This document shows, piece by piece, positions 25,844-34,114 of a stretch of 64,000 bases of DNA (position 1 is the stretch's first letter; each line of letters begins with the position of its first letter). Location: positions 2,108,001 through 2,172,000 of the forward strand of contig NZ_CP021744.1 in the NCBI RefSeq assembly GCF_002192455.1, written 5' to 3'. The DNA comes from Streptomyces albireticuli (GTDB lineage Bacteria; Actinomycetota; Actinomycetes; Streptomycetales; Streptomycetaceae). The notes below the pieces were generated by a model, which did no database searches, was not told where the DNA came from, and worked only from the letters and a program-made list of their open reading frames with translations. The position numbers and the translations under genes are program-made.

Positions 25844-27823
25844 CTACTTCTCCTCGGCCTTGGCCGCCGCGTCGATCGCGGCCAGCGAGCGCCGCACCTG
25901 ATTACGGTCCGTGGTGTACCAGAAGTCCGGCATGGACGCCCGCAGGAAGCTGCCGTAGCGGGCGGTGGCCAGCCGGGGGTCGAGCACCGCCACCACGCCC
26001 CGGTCCCCCGAGGCCCTTACGAGCCGGCCGGCGCCCTGGGCCATCAGCAGCGCCGCGTGTGTCGCGGCGACGGACATGAAGCCATTGCCGCCGGCCTCCT
26101 CCACGGCCTTCTGCCGGGCGCTCATCAGCGGATCGTCGGGCCGCGGGAAGGGCACCCGGTCCATCACGACGAGCTGGCAGCTCGGCCCCGGCACGTCCAC
26201 CCCCTGCCACAGCGACAGGGTGCCGAACAGACAGGTGCGGGCGTCGGCGGCGAAATTCCGGATGAGCTCGCCGAGGGTCTCCTCGCCCTGGAGCAGGATC
26301 GGCGTGTCGATCCGCCCGCGCAGCGCCTCCGCGGCCGCCTGGGCGGCGCGCATCGAGGAGAACAGCCCCAGCGTGCGGCCGCCGGCGGCCTCCACCAGCT
26401 CGGCCAGCTCGTCGAGCATGTCGGTGCGGCTGCCCTCCCGGCCGGGCTGGGAGAGGTGCCGCGCGACGTAGAGGATCCCCTGCTTGGGGTAGTCGAAGGG
26501 CGAGCCGACGTCGACGCCCTTCCACTGCGGGACGTCCGCGCCGCCGGTGCCCTCCGGCGCGAGGCCCAGCGAGGCGCCCACGCCGTTGAAGTCGCCGCCC
26601 AGCTTGAGCGTGGCGGACGTCAGGACCACGGACCGCTCGGCGAAGAGCTTCTCCCGCAGCAGGCCCGACACCGTGAGCGGGGCGACGCGCAGGGACGCGC
26701 CGAAGCGGTCGTGGCGCTCGTACCAGACGACGTCGTACTCCGAGCCCTCGACGATGCGCTCCGCCACGGTGTGGATGTTCTCCACGGCGGCGAGGGCCTG
26801 CTTGCGGACGGCGTCCTCGTCCTGGACGGACTTGTCGCGGGTGTTGCCGATGCAGGTGATCACCGTGCGGGCCGCGTCGCGCAGTGCCGCGAGGGCGTAT
26901 TCAAGATCCTCGGGAAGCTCCTCCAGGCGGCCCGGGAGCGCCAGCTCCATCAGCCGCTCGAAGCCCTCGGCGGCCGTCTGGAGACCGTCCGCCGCCTTCT
27001 CGTCGACCAACTTGGCCGCGCGCCGCACCGCGCGATTGACCTGGCCGGGGGTGAGCTCGCCGGTGGCGACGCCGGTGACCCGGGAGACCAGCTCATGGGC
27101 CTCGTCGACGATCAGCACCTCGTGGCTGGGCAGCACCGGGGCGCCCTCGATCGCGTCGATGGCCAGCAGGGCGTGGTTCGTGACCACGACATCGGCGAGC
27201 TTGGCGCGCTCGCGCGCCGCCTCGGCGAAGCACTCCGCGCCGTACGCGCACTTCGACGCGCCCAGGCACTCGCGGGACGTCACCGAGACCTGGGACCAGG
27301 CCCGGTCGGAGACCCCGGGGGTGAGGTCGTCGCGATCACCGGTCTCGGTCTCGTCCGACCAGTCGCGCAGACGCAGCAGGTCCTTGCCCAGCTTGCTGGT
27401 CGGCGCCGCGGCCTCGAAGGGGTCGAAGAGGCCCTCTTCCTCCTCCTGCGGCACTCCCTCGTGGAGCCGGTGCAGGCACAGGTAATTCGACCGGCCCTTG
27501 AGCATGGCGTACTGCGGGCGGCGGCGCAGCAGCGGCTGGAGGGCGTCGACCGTGCGCGGAAGATCGCGCTCGACGAGCTGGCGCTGGAGCGCCAGCGTGG
27601 CGGTCGCGACGACCACGCGCTCGCCGTGGGCCAGGGCGGGCACCAGATAGCCGAGGGACTTGCCGGTGCCGGTGCCGGCCTGCACGAGCAGGTGGTCACC
27701 GCCGTCGACGGCTTCGGCGACGGCTTCGGCCATGGTGACCTGGCCGGGCCGCTCGGTGCCGCCGACGGCGGTGACGGCGGCGTGGAGCAGGTCGGCGAGG
27801 GAGGGCGAGGAGGAGGGAGTCAT
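25844..27823 (-). CDS. DinG/Rad3-family ATP-dependent DNA helicase
   Basis: A 659-residue superfamily 2 helicase of the XPD/DinG group, 5' to 3' unwinding. Walker A is AGTGTGKS (residues 49-56) and motif II is VDEAHEL. Between them lie cysteines of a probable iron-sulfur cluster (CLHRLHEG, CLGASKCAYGAECF). The C-terminal motif VI is QGAGRLVRASGDRG. No exonuclease domain is fused, unlike some DinG proteins. It is convergent with lexA. I do not see an SOS box before it. ATG at 27823 is the first sensible start. Confidence 0.92.
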   Translation of the reverse strand: MTPSSSPSLADLLHAAVTAVGGTERPGQVTMAEAVAEAVDGGDHLLVQAGTGTGKSLGYLVPALAHGERVVVATATLALQRQLVERDLPRTVDALQPLLRRRPQYAMLKGRSNYLCLHRLHEGVPQEEEEGLFDPFEAAAPTSKLGKDLLRLRDWSDETETGDRDDLTPGVSDRAWSQVSVTSRECLGASKCAYGAECFAEAARERAKLADVVVTNHALLAIDAIEGAPVLPSHEVLIVDEAHELVSRVTGVATGELTPGQVNRAVRRAAKLVDEKAADGLQTAAEGFERLMELALPGRLEELPEDLEYALAALRDAARTVITCIGNTRDKSVQDEDAVRKQALAAVENIHTVAERIVEGSEYDVVWYERHDRFGASLRVAPLTVSGLLREKLFAERSVVLTSATLKLGGDFNGVGASLGLAPEGTGGADVPQWKGVDVGSPFDYPKQGILYVARHLSQPGREGSRTDMLDELAELVEAAGGRTLGLFSSMRAAQAAAEALRGRIDTPILLQGEETLGELIRNFAADARTCLFGTLSLWQGVDVPGPSCQLVVMDRVPFPRPDDPLMSARQKAVEEAGGNGFMSVAATHAALLMAQGAGRLVRASGDRGVVAVLDPRLATARYGSFLRASMPDFWYTTDRNQVRRSLAAIDAAAKAEEK

Positions 27824-28076
27824 AGCCCTTCCACCCTAAGGGGCGGCACTGACATCACCGACGCCGTCCGGGAATCCTCGGGACGGATCACAGCGCGGGC
27901 GGTGACCCGGAGGAAGCAGGGCCCCGCCCGCCCGGCGACGTGCGGCGGACGGAAGGGCGCGCGACCGGCGCCACGGTTCTCCGGCCGGAGGCGGTGCGGG
28001 CGGTACCGCCCGATCTCCGCCCGTACGAGTGAGCGGAAATCGGTCCGGAGCACGCGGAGTTGCCGCGGCCGGGGCG
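27824..28076. other. Intergenic, nothing recognised
   Basis: About 250 GC-rich bases between two minus-strand genes, expected to hold the helicase promoter and the 3' end of the siderophore operon. No clear hairpin, operator or small gene is seen. Confidence 0.35.
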
Positions 28077-28820
28077 TCAGAGGAGCGCGCGCAGGGCACG
28101 GTCGCGGATCATCAGCGCGGCGCGCTTGCCGGGCAGGTCGATCTCGCCGGTCAGCCGGAAGCCCGCGCTGAGGAAGGCGGCCACGCAAGGGGTGTTGCGG
28201 AGGTCCGGCTCGGCCACGACCCGGGCGCAGGCGGGCCGGTGATCGAGGATGTGGTCGGCGACGGCGCGCAGCAGGCGGCTCCCGATCCCGCGGGCCCGGT
28301 CGGCGACCTTGCCGATGAGGAGGTGGACCCCGGTGTCGTGCGGCCGGGCGGGGTAGTGGCGGGCGAGCGGATCGAGGTCCGCGCGGTAGATCTCCCAGTA
28401 GCTCATGGGGACGCCGCCGACCACGCCGAGACAGGGGAGGCTGCGTCCGTCCCCGTCGAGCTGGGCGCGCAGGTGGGCCTCGACGACGCTCTCGGGGCCG
28501 TCGAGCGCCCAGAAGGCCGCGACCGCCGGATCGTTCATCCACCGGGCGAGCAGCGGGAGATCACGCTCGAGCCGCACGGGGACGAGCTGGAAACCGCCCA
28601 CCGGGGTGGCGACCGGCCCCCATTCGGCGAGGGAGTCGAGGAGGTCGTGGCCGCCCCGGCCGGGGCCGTGGCCGCTCAGAGGCCGTCCTCTGCCCGTACC
28701 GGGCCCCTCGGCGGACGCCTGCGGCAGATCGCAGGTGATGAGCTCGACGAAGTCGTCCGGAAGCCTCAGATCGAGGGTGTCCTCGGTGCTGGAGTGGACA
28801 CTGGGGTCGGTGGGTGGCAC
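28077..28820 (-). CDS. Siderophore-type GNAT N-acetyltransferase
   Basis: A 247-residue acyltransferase of the IucB/AlcB/MbtK-like family, which acylates an amine or hydroxylamine during hydroxamate-type siderophore synthesis. Residues about 75-247 form the GNAT domain: WMNDPAVAAFWAL, MSYWEIYRAD, HLLIGKVADRARGIGSRLLRAV (acetyl-CoA-binding loop) and RVVAEPDLRNTPCVAAFLSAGF. The first 70 residues are low complexity. GTG at 28820 is seven bases after AAGGAG; GTG at 28826 is an alternative. It is the last gene of a three-gene minus-strand cluster with an IucA/IucC synthetase and an aminotransferase. Confidence 0.82.
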   Translation of the reverse strand: MPPTDPSVHSSTEDTLDLRLPDDFVELITCDLPQASAEGPGTGRGRPLSGHGPGRGGHDLLDSLAEWGPVATPVGGFQLVPVRLERDLPLLARWMNDPAVAAFWALDGPESVVEAHLRAQLDGDGRSLPCLGVVGGVPMSYWEIYRADLDPLARHYPARPHDTGVHLLIGKVADRARGIGSRLLRAVADHILDHRPACARVVAEPDLRNTPCVAAFLSAGFRLTGEIDLPGKRAALMIRDRALRALL

Positions 28821-28840
28821 GGACACACGCTCCTTTCGAG

Positions 28841-28934
28841 GGATCCCGTCGGTCCGAGGGGCTGCCGGGCCTCGGCGCTCCGAGGCCCCGGGTTCCGTTC
28901 ACCCGGGCCCGGGTCCCCGGATCCCGTCGGTCCG
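28841..28934. repeat. 16-base direct repeat
   Basis: GGATCCCGTCGGTCCG occurs at 28841-28856 and again at 28919-28934, flanking a GC-rich inverted-repeat stretch between the synthetase and acetyltransferase genes. Confidence 0.7.
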
Positions 28935-28950
28935 GGGCCAGGGCCACCGG

Positions 28951-30912
28951 TCATCCGGCGGAGGTGACCAGGGGGTTGGCGATGGTGACGTAGACGGACT
29001 GGGCGTCGACCGGTCCGACGAGCTCGTCGAGCCCGTGCAGCCTGGTCAGCAGATTGGCCTTGCAGCGCAGGGTGGGCGCTTCCAGCAGGTGGGCGGGCAG
29101 CGGTGAGCGGGTCGCGGCCGGCCCGGCGGCGGCTCCCTTGAGGAAGCGCCGGAGCGCGGCGAGCAGGATCCGCTCGTCGGCGAGGCGTTGGGCGCCGAAG
29201 GCGCCGATCAGCCCGAGGACGTTGTTGACGCCGAGGTAGTAGGCGAACCGCTCGTCGGTCACCTCGTCGGGGACGAAGGTGTCGCTCTCGGTGCCGATGC
29301 CGGGGAGCAGCCGGTCGAGTGTCTCGCGGTGCGACTCGCGGAAGTAGTAGCCCTGGTTGTCGCGGTAGCGCCCGCCGACCGGCCAGCCGTCCCGGTCCAG
29401 GAGCACGAGGGTGTTCTGCTGATGGGCCTCCAGGGCGATGCCGGCCTCGCCGTCGAGCCACAGCACGGGCCGGACGACGGCTTCCAGATACCGCAGGAAC
29501 CACTCCGCGGAGACGGCTCCGGCGGGGCGGCCGGTGCGCAGGACGAGGCGGGCGACGATGTCGGCGAGCCGTGAGTGCATGGCGAGATGGCCTGCGGGGC
29601 CCGGCGGTTCGGGACCGTCCGCCCAGGGGCGCGGCGAGACGATCCCGGCCAGGCAGGCGGCGTCGTCACCGGGGCCGAAGGGGTTGTGCCGGATGACGGC
29701 GTCGAGGCCGGTGAGCGGGGTGCCGTCCGGGGCGTCGACGGCGAGCCAGGCCGGGTCGCGGACGATGTCGAAGCCGAGCCCGCCGGAGCAGGCCGCGCGC
29801 CACCGCTCGGCGAGTCCGCTGCGCAGCAGCCGGTGCACCTCCACGCCCCGCCACAGCTCCTTACGGAGGTTCTCCCTGCGGGAGTTGGTGATGCGCAGCC
29901 CCAGGGAGAGCTTGAGCATGGCGGGCGCGCCGGGGCGGTGCACCGTGCGTACGGAGGAGGTGGGGTGCCAGGACTCGCCGAAGGGGCCGAGGTCGCGGAG
30001 CAGCCCCGCGTCCATGAGCGCGGCCACGGCGGGGCGGCTGTGGACGTCCCGCGCCTGCCAGGGGTGGAGCGGCAGCGGCACGGTGTCCGGAGGCACGTGC
30101 AGCCCCGGGCCCGCGAGCCGGACGGCCAGGGTGACGGCGTCCACGGCGCGGCCGCGCTCGGTCCAGGCCGAGTCGGTGGCGAGCAGGGAGCGGTGGACGG
30201 CCAGCCAGTGCAGGGGGAAGGAGCCGCGCGCCTCCGGGGAGTAGCGGTGCGACTCCGCCTCGGAGAGGCCTTCGCGGCTCTTGGGAGCGGGGTGGAGGGG
30301 GTGCCCCAGGAGCAGGGACTGCTCGGCGTGGAGGAAGAGGTCCCTGGTGTCGGGGTCGGCGGGCCGCTCCCGGCGGGCCGCCAGGAACTCCGCCGTCCGG
30401 CGCGCCGAGTCCGCGACCCGGCCGACGAGTGCGGCGCCGTCCTCGGTGGGGGTGCCGCCGGCGCGCGCGGCGCGGTGCGCGGCCTCGCGGGTGAGGAGGG
30501 CGGCGAGGGTGACTGCGTCGACCGCGGGCGCGTCGGCGGGGCCGTCCCGCAGGGCGACCGGCCCGAACCGGTGCCAGCCGACGGCGGACCAGTGGCGTAC
30601 GGGCACGCGCAGCGCGGTGCCGCTGGCGATGAGGGGCACCGTAAGGACGTCGCCGTCGGGACGGGCGACGTCGTGCTCCCGGGCCCAGCAGCGCAGCAGG
30701 TTCTCCGCCGTGGCGGCGTCGGCGGCGGCCTTCGGGTCGGGGTGTTCCAGTGGGTCCGCGGCGGCCGCGGCGGGAGCGGTCCCGTCGGGGTGGCCGCTCT
30801 GGTGGGGCACGGCGGGGACCACGGCCCCGGGCGGCCCGCCCGGCTCGCGCTCCTGGCCGGTGGTGGACGCGTCCGTGCCGTGGGATGCGTTCATGCGGTG
30901 TGCGGCGGGCAT
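28951..30912 (-). CDS. IucA/IucC-family NRPS-independent siderophore synthetase
   Basis: A 653-residue NIS synthetase, joining a carboxylic acid (often citrate) to an amine or hydroxylamine through an adenylate. After a disordered N-terminal stretch of about 70 residues, family motifs appear: HPLHPAPKSREGLSE (ATP-binding loop), WHPTSSVRTVHRP, KLSLGLRITNSRRENLRKELWRG and EAHQQNTLVLLD near the C terminus. ATG at 30912 is 9 bases after the aminotransferase stop; ATG at 30894 is possible, and neither has a strong ribosome-binding site. Only one synthetase is present, so the product may be simple or the enzyme may act twice. Confidence 0.9.
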   Translation of the reverse strand: MPAAHRMNASHGTDASTTGQEREPGGPPGAVVPAVPHQSGHPDGTAPAAAAADPLEHPDPKAAADAATAENLLRCWAREHDVARPDGDVLTVPLIASGTALRVPVRHWSAVGWHRFGPVALRDGPADAPAVDAVTLAALLTREAAHRAARAGGTPTEDGAALVGRVADSARRTAEFLAARRERPADPDTRDLFLHAEQSLLLGHPLHPAPKSREGLSEAESHRYSPEARGSFPLHWLAVHRSLLATDSAWTERGRAVDAVTLAVRLAGPGLHVPPDTVPLPLHPWQARDVHSRPAVAALMDAGLLRDLGPFGESWHPTSSVRTVHRPGAPAMLKLSLGLRITNSRRENLRKELWRGVEVHRLLRSGLAERWRAACSGGLGFDIVRDPAWLAVDAPDGTPLTGLDAVIRHNPFGPGDDAACLAGIVSPRPWADGPEPPGPAGHLAMHSRLADIVARLVLRTGRPAGAVSAEWFLRYLEAVVRPVLWLDGEAGIALEAHQQNTLVLLDRDGWPVGGRYRDNQGYYFRESHRETLDRLLPGIGTESDTFVPDEVTDERFAYYLGVNNVLGLIGAFGAQRLADERILLAALRRFLKGAAAGPAATRSPLPAHLLEAPTLRCKANLLTRLHGLDELVGPVDAQSVYVTIANPLVTSAG

Positions 30913-30921
30913 GCCACGGCG

Positions 30922-32538
30922 TCAGGCCGGGTATGCGGCGCCTGCCTCCTTCGGCGTGCTCAGGGTGGCTGCGCGGTGGCCCGTCCGGCAGACCGCGGCG
31001 ATGGCGTCGGCGAGCCGGTCGAGAACCGCTTCGGCCTGCTCGTCGGTGAGGGTGAGCGGGGGCAGGAGGCGTACGACGCAGGAGTGGCGGCCGCCCAGCT
31101 CCACGATCAGGCCCCGGCGCAGGCACTCCCGCTGCACGGCGGCGGCCAGCTCCGGAGCGGCGGGCAGCGGCGCGGGCCGGGTGGCCGCGCGCAAGCCGGC
31201 CGGCTCCGTCCCGGCGCCCGCGCACCCCGGGCGCCCGTCGGTCTGCGGCGGCACGGCCGGGCCGGGCTGCCGGGTGCCGCCCGACGGCGGGCCCGCCAGC
31301 CAGAGGCCGTCCGCGAGCAGGTCGGACTCCGGTCGGCCGCTGTCCCCGCCGGTGCCCGCGGCGCCGCCGCGCCCGACCTCGAAGGGCGACTGACCGGCGG
31401 GGCCGTCGGGGCGGACGAACTCGATGCCGATCATGAGCCCGAGGCCGCGCACGTCCCCCACGCAGTCGTGTTCGCGGGCGAGGTCGCGAAGGCGGCGGAG
31501 CATCCGCTCGCCGAGGACCGCGGCGCGCTCGGCGAGGCCGTTCTCCCGGACGTGGCGCAGGGTCGCGGTGCCGGCCGCCATGGCCAGTTGGTTGCCCCGG
31601 AAGGTGCCCGCGTGGTCGCCGGGCTCCCAGGCGTCCAGGTCGGCGCGGTAGACGACGACGGCGAGCGGGAGGCTGCCGCCGATCGCCTTGGAGAGCACCA
31701 TGACGTCGGGGACGATCCCGCTGTGCTCCACCGCCCAGAACGCCCCGGTGCGGCCCACGCCCGTCTGCACCTCGTCGGCGATCAGGGGGATGGAGCGGGC
31801 GGCCGTGATCGCGCGCATCCGGCGCAGCCAGCCGTCCGGCGCCGGGATGACCCCGCCTTCGCCCTGTACGGGCTCGACGACCATCGCGGCGGGCGCGCGG
31901 ACGCCGCTCTTGGGGTCGTCGAGCAGGCTCTCGGTCCAGTGCGCGGCCAGGCGCGCGCCGTCCTCGCCGCCCACGCCGAACGGGCAGCGGTAGTCCTGCG
32001 GGAAGGGCAGCCGGGTCACCCGGACGCCGGGGGCGCCGCCGGACGCGGCCATGGCCCCTTCCGTCATGCCGTGGTACGCGCCGGTGAACGCCAGCAGGCC
32101 GTCGCGGCCGGTGGCGGTGCGGACGAGCTTGAACGCGGCTTCCACGGCGTCCGTGCCGGCCGGTCCGCAGAACTGGACGCGGGCGGAGTCGGCCAGCTCC
32201 CGGGGCAGGGTGGCGAACAGCTCGCTGGTGAAGTCGTCCTTCACGGGCGTGGCCAGGTCGAGGACGTGCAGCGGTGCCCCGGAGTCAAGGACGGCGCGGA
32301 TGGCTTCGAGCACGACCGGGTGATTGTGGCCCAGGGCCAGCGACCCGGCCCCCTGGAGGCAGTCCAGATAGCGGCGCCCGTCGGCACCCTCGATCGTCAG
32401 GCCCCGGGCGCGCACCGGCACGATGGGCAGGGAGCGGGCGTACGTCCGGGCGGCCGATTCCCGCGCCGACTGCCGCCGGAGAATGCCCTCGTAGGCCGTG
32501 GACGACGGTGCCGTCGGCGGTAGCTGGGTCACGGCCAC
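30922..32538 (-). CDS. Diaminobutyrate-type class III aminotransferase
   Basis: A 538-residue PLP enzyme of the diaminobutyrate-2-oxoglutarate aminotransferase kind, supplying a diamine building block for the siderophore. PLP features are GPAGTDAVEAAFKLVRTATGR, FTGAYHGMT, EPVQGEGGVIP, IADEVQTGVGRTG and the Schiff-base Lys in LSKAIGGSLPLAVV. An insertion of about 85 low-complexity residues (about 372-455, GQSPFEVGRGGAAGTGG onwards) interrupts the C-terminal domain before LRRGLIVELGGRHSCVVRLLPPL. GTG at 32538 follows AGGAGG by ten bases. First gene of the cluster; no decarboxylase or hydroxylase follows. Confidence 0.86.
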   Translation of the reverse strand: MAVTQLPPTAPSSTAYEGILRRQSARESAARTYARSLPIVPVRARGLTIEGADGRRYLDCLQGAGSLALGHNHPVVLEAIRAVLDSGAPLHVLDLATPVKDDFTSELFATLPRELADSARVQFCGPAGTDAVEAAFKLVRTATGRDGLLAFTGAYHGMTEGAMAASGGAPGVRVTRLPFPQDYRCPFGVGGEDGARLAAHWTESLLDDPKSGVRAPAAMVVEPVQGEGGVIPAPDGWLRRMRAITAARSIPLIADEVQTGVGRTGAFWAVEHSGIVPDVMVLSKAIGGSLPLAVVVYRADLDAWEPGDHAGTFRGNQLAMAAGTATLRHVRENGLAERAAVLGERMLRRLRDLAREHDCVGDVRGLGLMIGIEFVRPDGPAGQSPFEVGRGGAAGTGGDSGRPESDLLADGLWLAGPPSGGTRQPGPAVPPQTDGRPGCAGAGTEPAGLRAATRPAPLPAAPELAAAVQRECLRRGLIVELGGRHSCVVRLLPPLTLTDEQAEAVLDRLADAIAAVCRTGHRAATLSTPKEAGAAYPA

Positions 32539-32794
32539 GGCTTCGGATCCTCCTGCTGCTGAACGCCGGTCGGTTCTCCCCCGTACGTACCAACGACGCC
32601 GCGAGCCACGGAACACGGCTCCCGGTCAAGATCCTTCCGCGCGGAACCGGGGACCCGGCCTCCTCCGTCTCCCCTTCCACCGGCATAGTGGGGTCCCGCT
32701 CCTCCACTGGGGCGGTGCATGACAACTTCATAGGGTGTTCCGCGCAGAACGGGCACACCGTCACACAGCAGATCGATCAGGGGGAACCCACTCC
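32539..32794. other. Divergent promoter region of siderophore cluster and protease
   Basis: About 255 bases. I looked for an iron box (TTAGGTTAGG-type inverted repeat for DmdR/IdeR) and did not see one. No other operator is obvious. Confidence 0.4.
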
Positions 32795-33982
32795 ATGCCT
32801 TCCATCCGTCGGCCCGCGCTGGCAGCGGCCGCTCTGTCCGCCGCGCTGGCCCTGACCGCCACCGCGTGCGGCCCTACCGAGGACAAGGCCTCCGGCGGCG
32901 ACAAGCCCAGCGCCTCCGCCGCGCAGCCGGGCGACGACGTCATCCAGCTGCCCAAGAACCTCCCGTCCTCCCTCAAGGACCTGGACAAGTGGAAGAACGG
33001 GGCCTGGAAGAACTGGGACAAGGATCAGTGGCTGCGTGAGGCGCGCGACTTCATCAACCCGATGATCAAGGGCCACTGGAAGCCCGACACGATGAAGGAC
33101 GCGCGCTCCAGCGACAAGACGCTCGCCAGCAAGGGCGCCCCCGGCACCGCCCCGGGCGCCTCGGGCGACCAGGGCGTCACCGACCCGGAGCCGGCCCCGG
33201 TCAAGGCCAAGTCGGTCAACCTGCCCTACCACAACTACGCCGCCCCGGTCGGCAAGGTCTTCTTCGACAGCCCCCAGGGCCACATGGTCTGCTCGGCCAC
33301 CGTGGTCAAGGACCCGGCGCACCCCGGCAAGTCCAACATGGTGTGGACCGCGGGCCACTGCGTGCACGCCGGCAAGAAGGGCGGCTGGTACCGCAACATC
33401 GCCTTCGTGCCGTCCTACAACGACAAGGGCCTCTCCGGCGCGCAGGTGAACACCGCCCCGGTGCAGGACGTCGCCCCGTACGGCGTGTGGTGGGCGGACT
33501 GGGCGCAGACCTCCGGCCAGTGGATCACCCAGGGCTCGGAGACCGGTGGCTCGGGCGCTCCTTACGACTTCGCCGTGCTGCACGTGAAGCCCGAGGCCGG
33601 GTCCGGCAAGTCGCTGGAGGAGACCGTCGGCAACGCCCTTACGGTCGACTTCGAGGCCCCGCAGGTGAAGTCCATCCAGTCCATGGGCGCTTGGGGCTAC
33701 CCAGCCGCGCCGCCCTTCGACGGCCAGAAGATGTACGACTGCGTCGACCGGCCGGGCCGGCTGACGATCGAGCCGTCGCAGCCCACGATGTACCGCATCG
33801 GCTGCACCATGACCGGCGGTTCGTCGGGCGGCGGCTGGTTCGCCAAGCGCGACGGCAAGGTGGTGCTGGTCTCCAACACCTCCATCGGCCCGTCCGACAG
33901 CACCTGGCTCGCCGGCCCGCGCCTCGGCACCGAGGCCAAGGGCGTCTACGACGCGCTCAGCCAGAAGTTCGCCAAGCGCTGA
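32795..33982 (+). CDS. Secreted trypsin-like serine protease, probable lipoprotein
   Basis: A 395-residue exported protein. The signal peptide ends in a lipobox-like TATAC with Cys25, suggesting a lipid anchor on the outer face of the membrane. A Lys/Trp-rich linker (LDKWKNGAWKNWDKDQW) precedes a chymotrypsin-fold domain. The catalytic triad is His188 (WTAGHCVH), Asp258 (PYDFAVLHV) and Ser344 (GGSSGGGW). Two Cys pairs fit disulfides. Substrate unknown. ATG at 32795 follows GGGGGAA. Transcribed away from the siderophore operon and ending in a strong shared terminator. Confidence 0.88.
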   Translation: MPSIRRPALAAAALSAALALTATACGPTEDKASGGDKPSASAAQPGDDVIQLPKNLPSSLKDLDKWKNGAWKNWDKDQWLREARDFINPMIKGHWKPDTMKDARSSDKTLASKGAPGTAPGASGDQGVTDPEPAPVKAKSVNLPYHNYAAPVGKVFFDSPQGHMVCSATVVKDPAHPGKSNMVWTAGHCVHAGKKGGWYRNIAFVPSYNDKGLSGAQVNTAPVQDVAPYGVWWADWAQTSGQWITQGSETGGSGAPYDFAVLHVKPEAGSGKSLEETVGNALTVDFEAPQVKSIQSMGAWGYPAAPPFDGQKMYDCVDRPGRLTIEPSQPTMYRIGCTMTGGSSGGGWFAKRDGKVVLVSNTSIGPSDSTWLAGPRLGTEAKGVYDALSQKFAKR

Positions 33983-34051
33983 GGAACCGCTCCTCCCGAG
34001 AGGCTGTGAGCGCCGCCGCGGAAGCGGCCAGGCGAAACGGTCATCCACGAC

Positions 34052-34087
34052 CGAAGGCCCGCCCCCGATGCCGGGGGCGGGCCTTCG
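34052..34087. terminator. Terminator between protease and hflX
   Basis: Perfect 15-base arms CGAAGGCCCGCCCCC / GGGGGCGGGCCTTCG with a 6-base loop, between convergent genes. Confidence 0.85.
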
Positions 34088-34114
34088 TGTCCTTGACGCT
34101 ACGGACGGGACCGG

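Noticed and set aside
32539..32794. Search for an iron box (DmdR/IdeR) before the siderophore cluster
   Set aside because: No sequence close to TTAGGTTAGGCTAACCTAA was seen on either strand.
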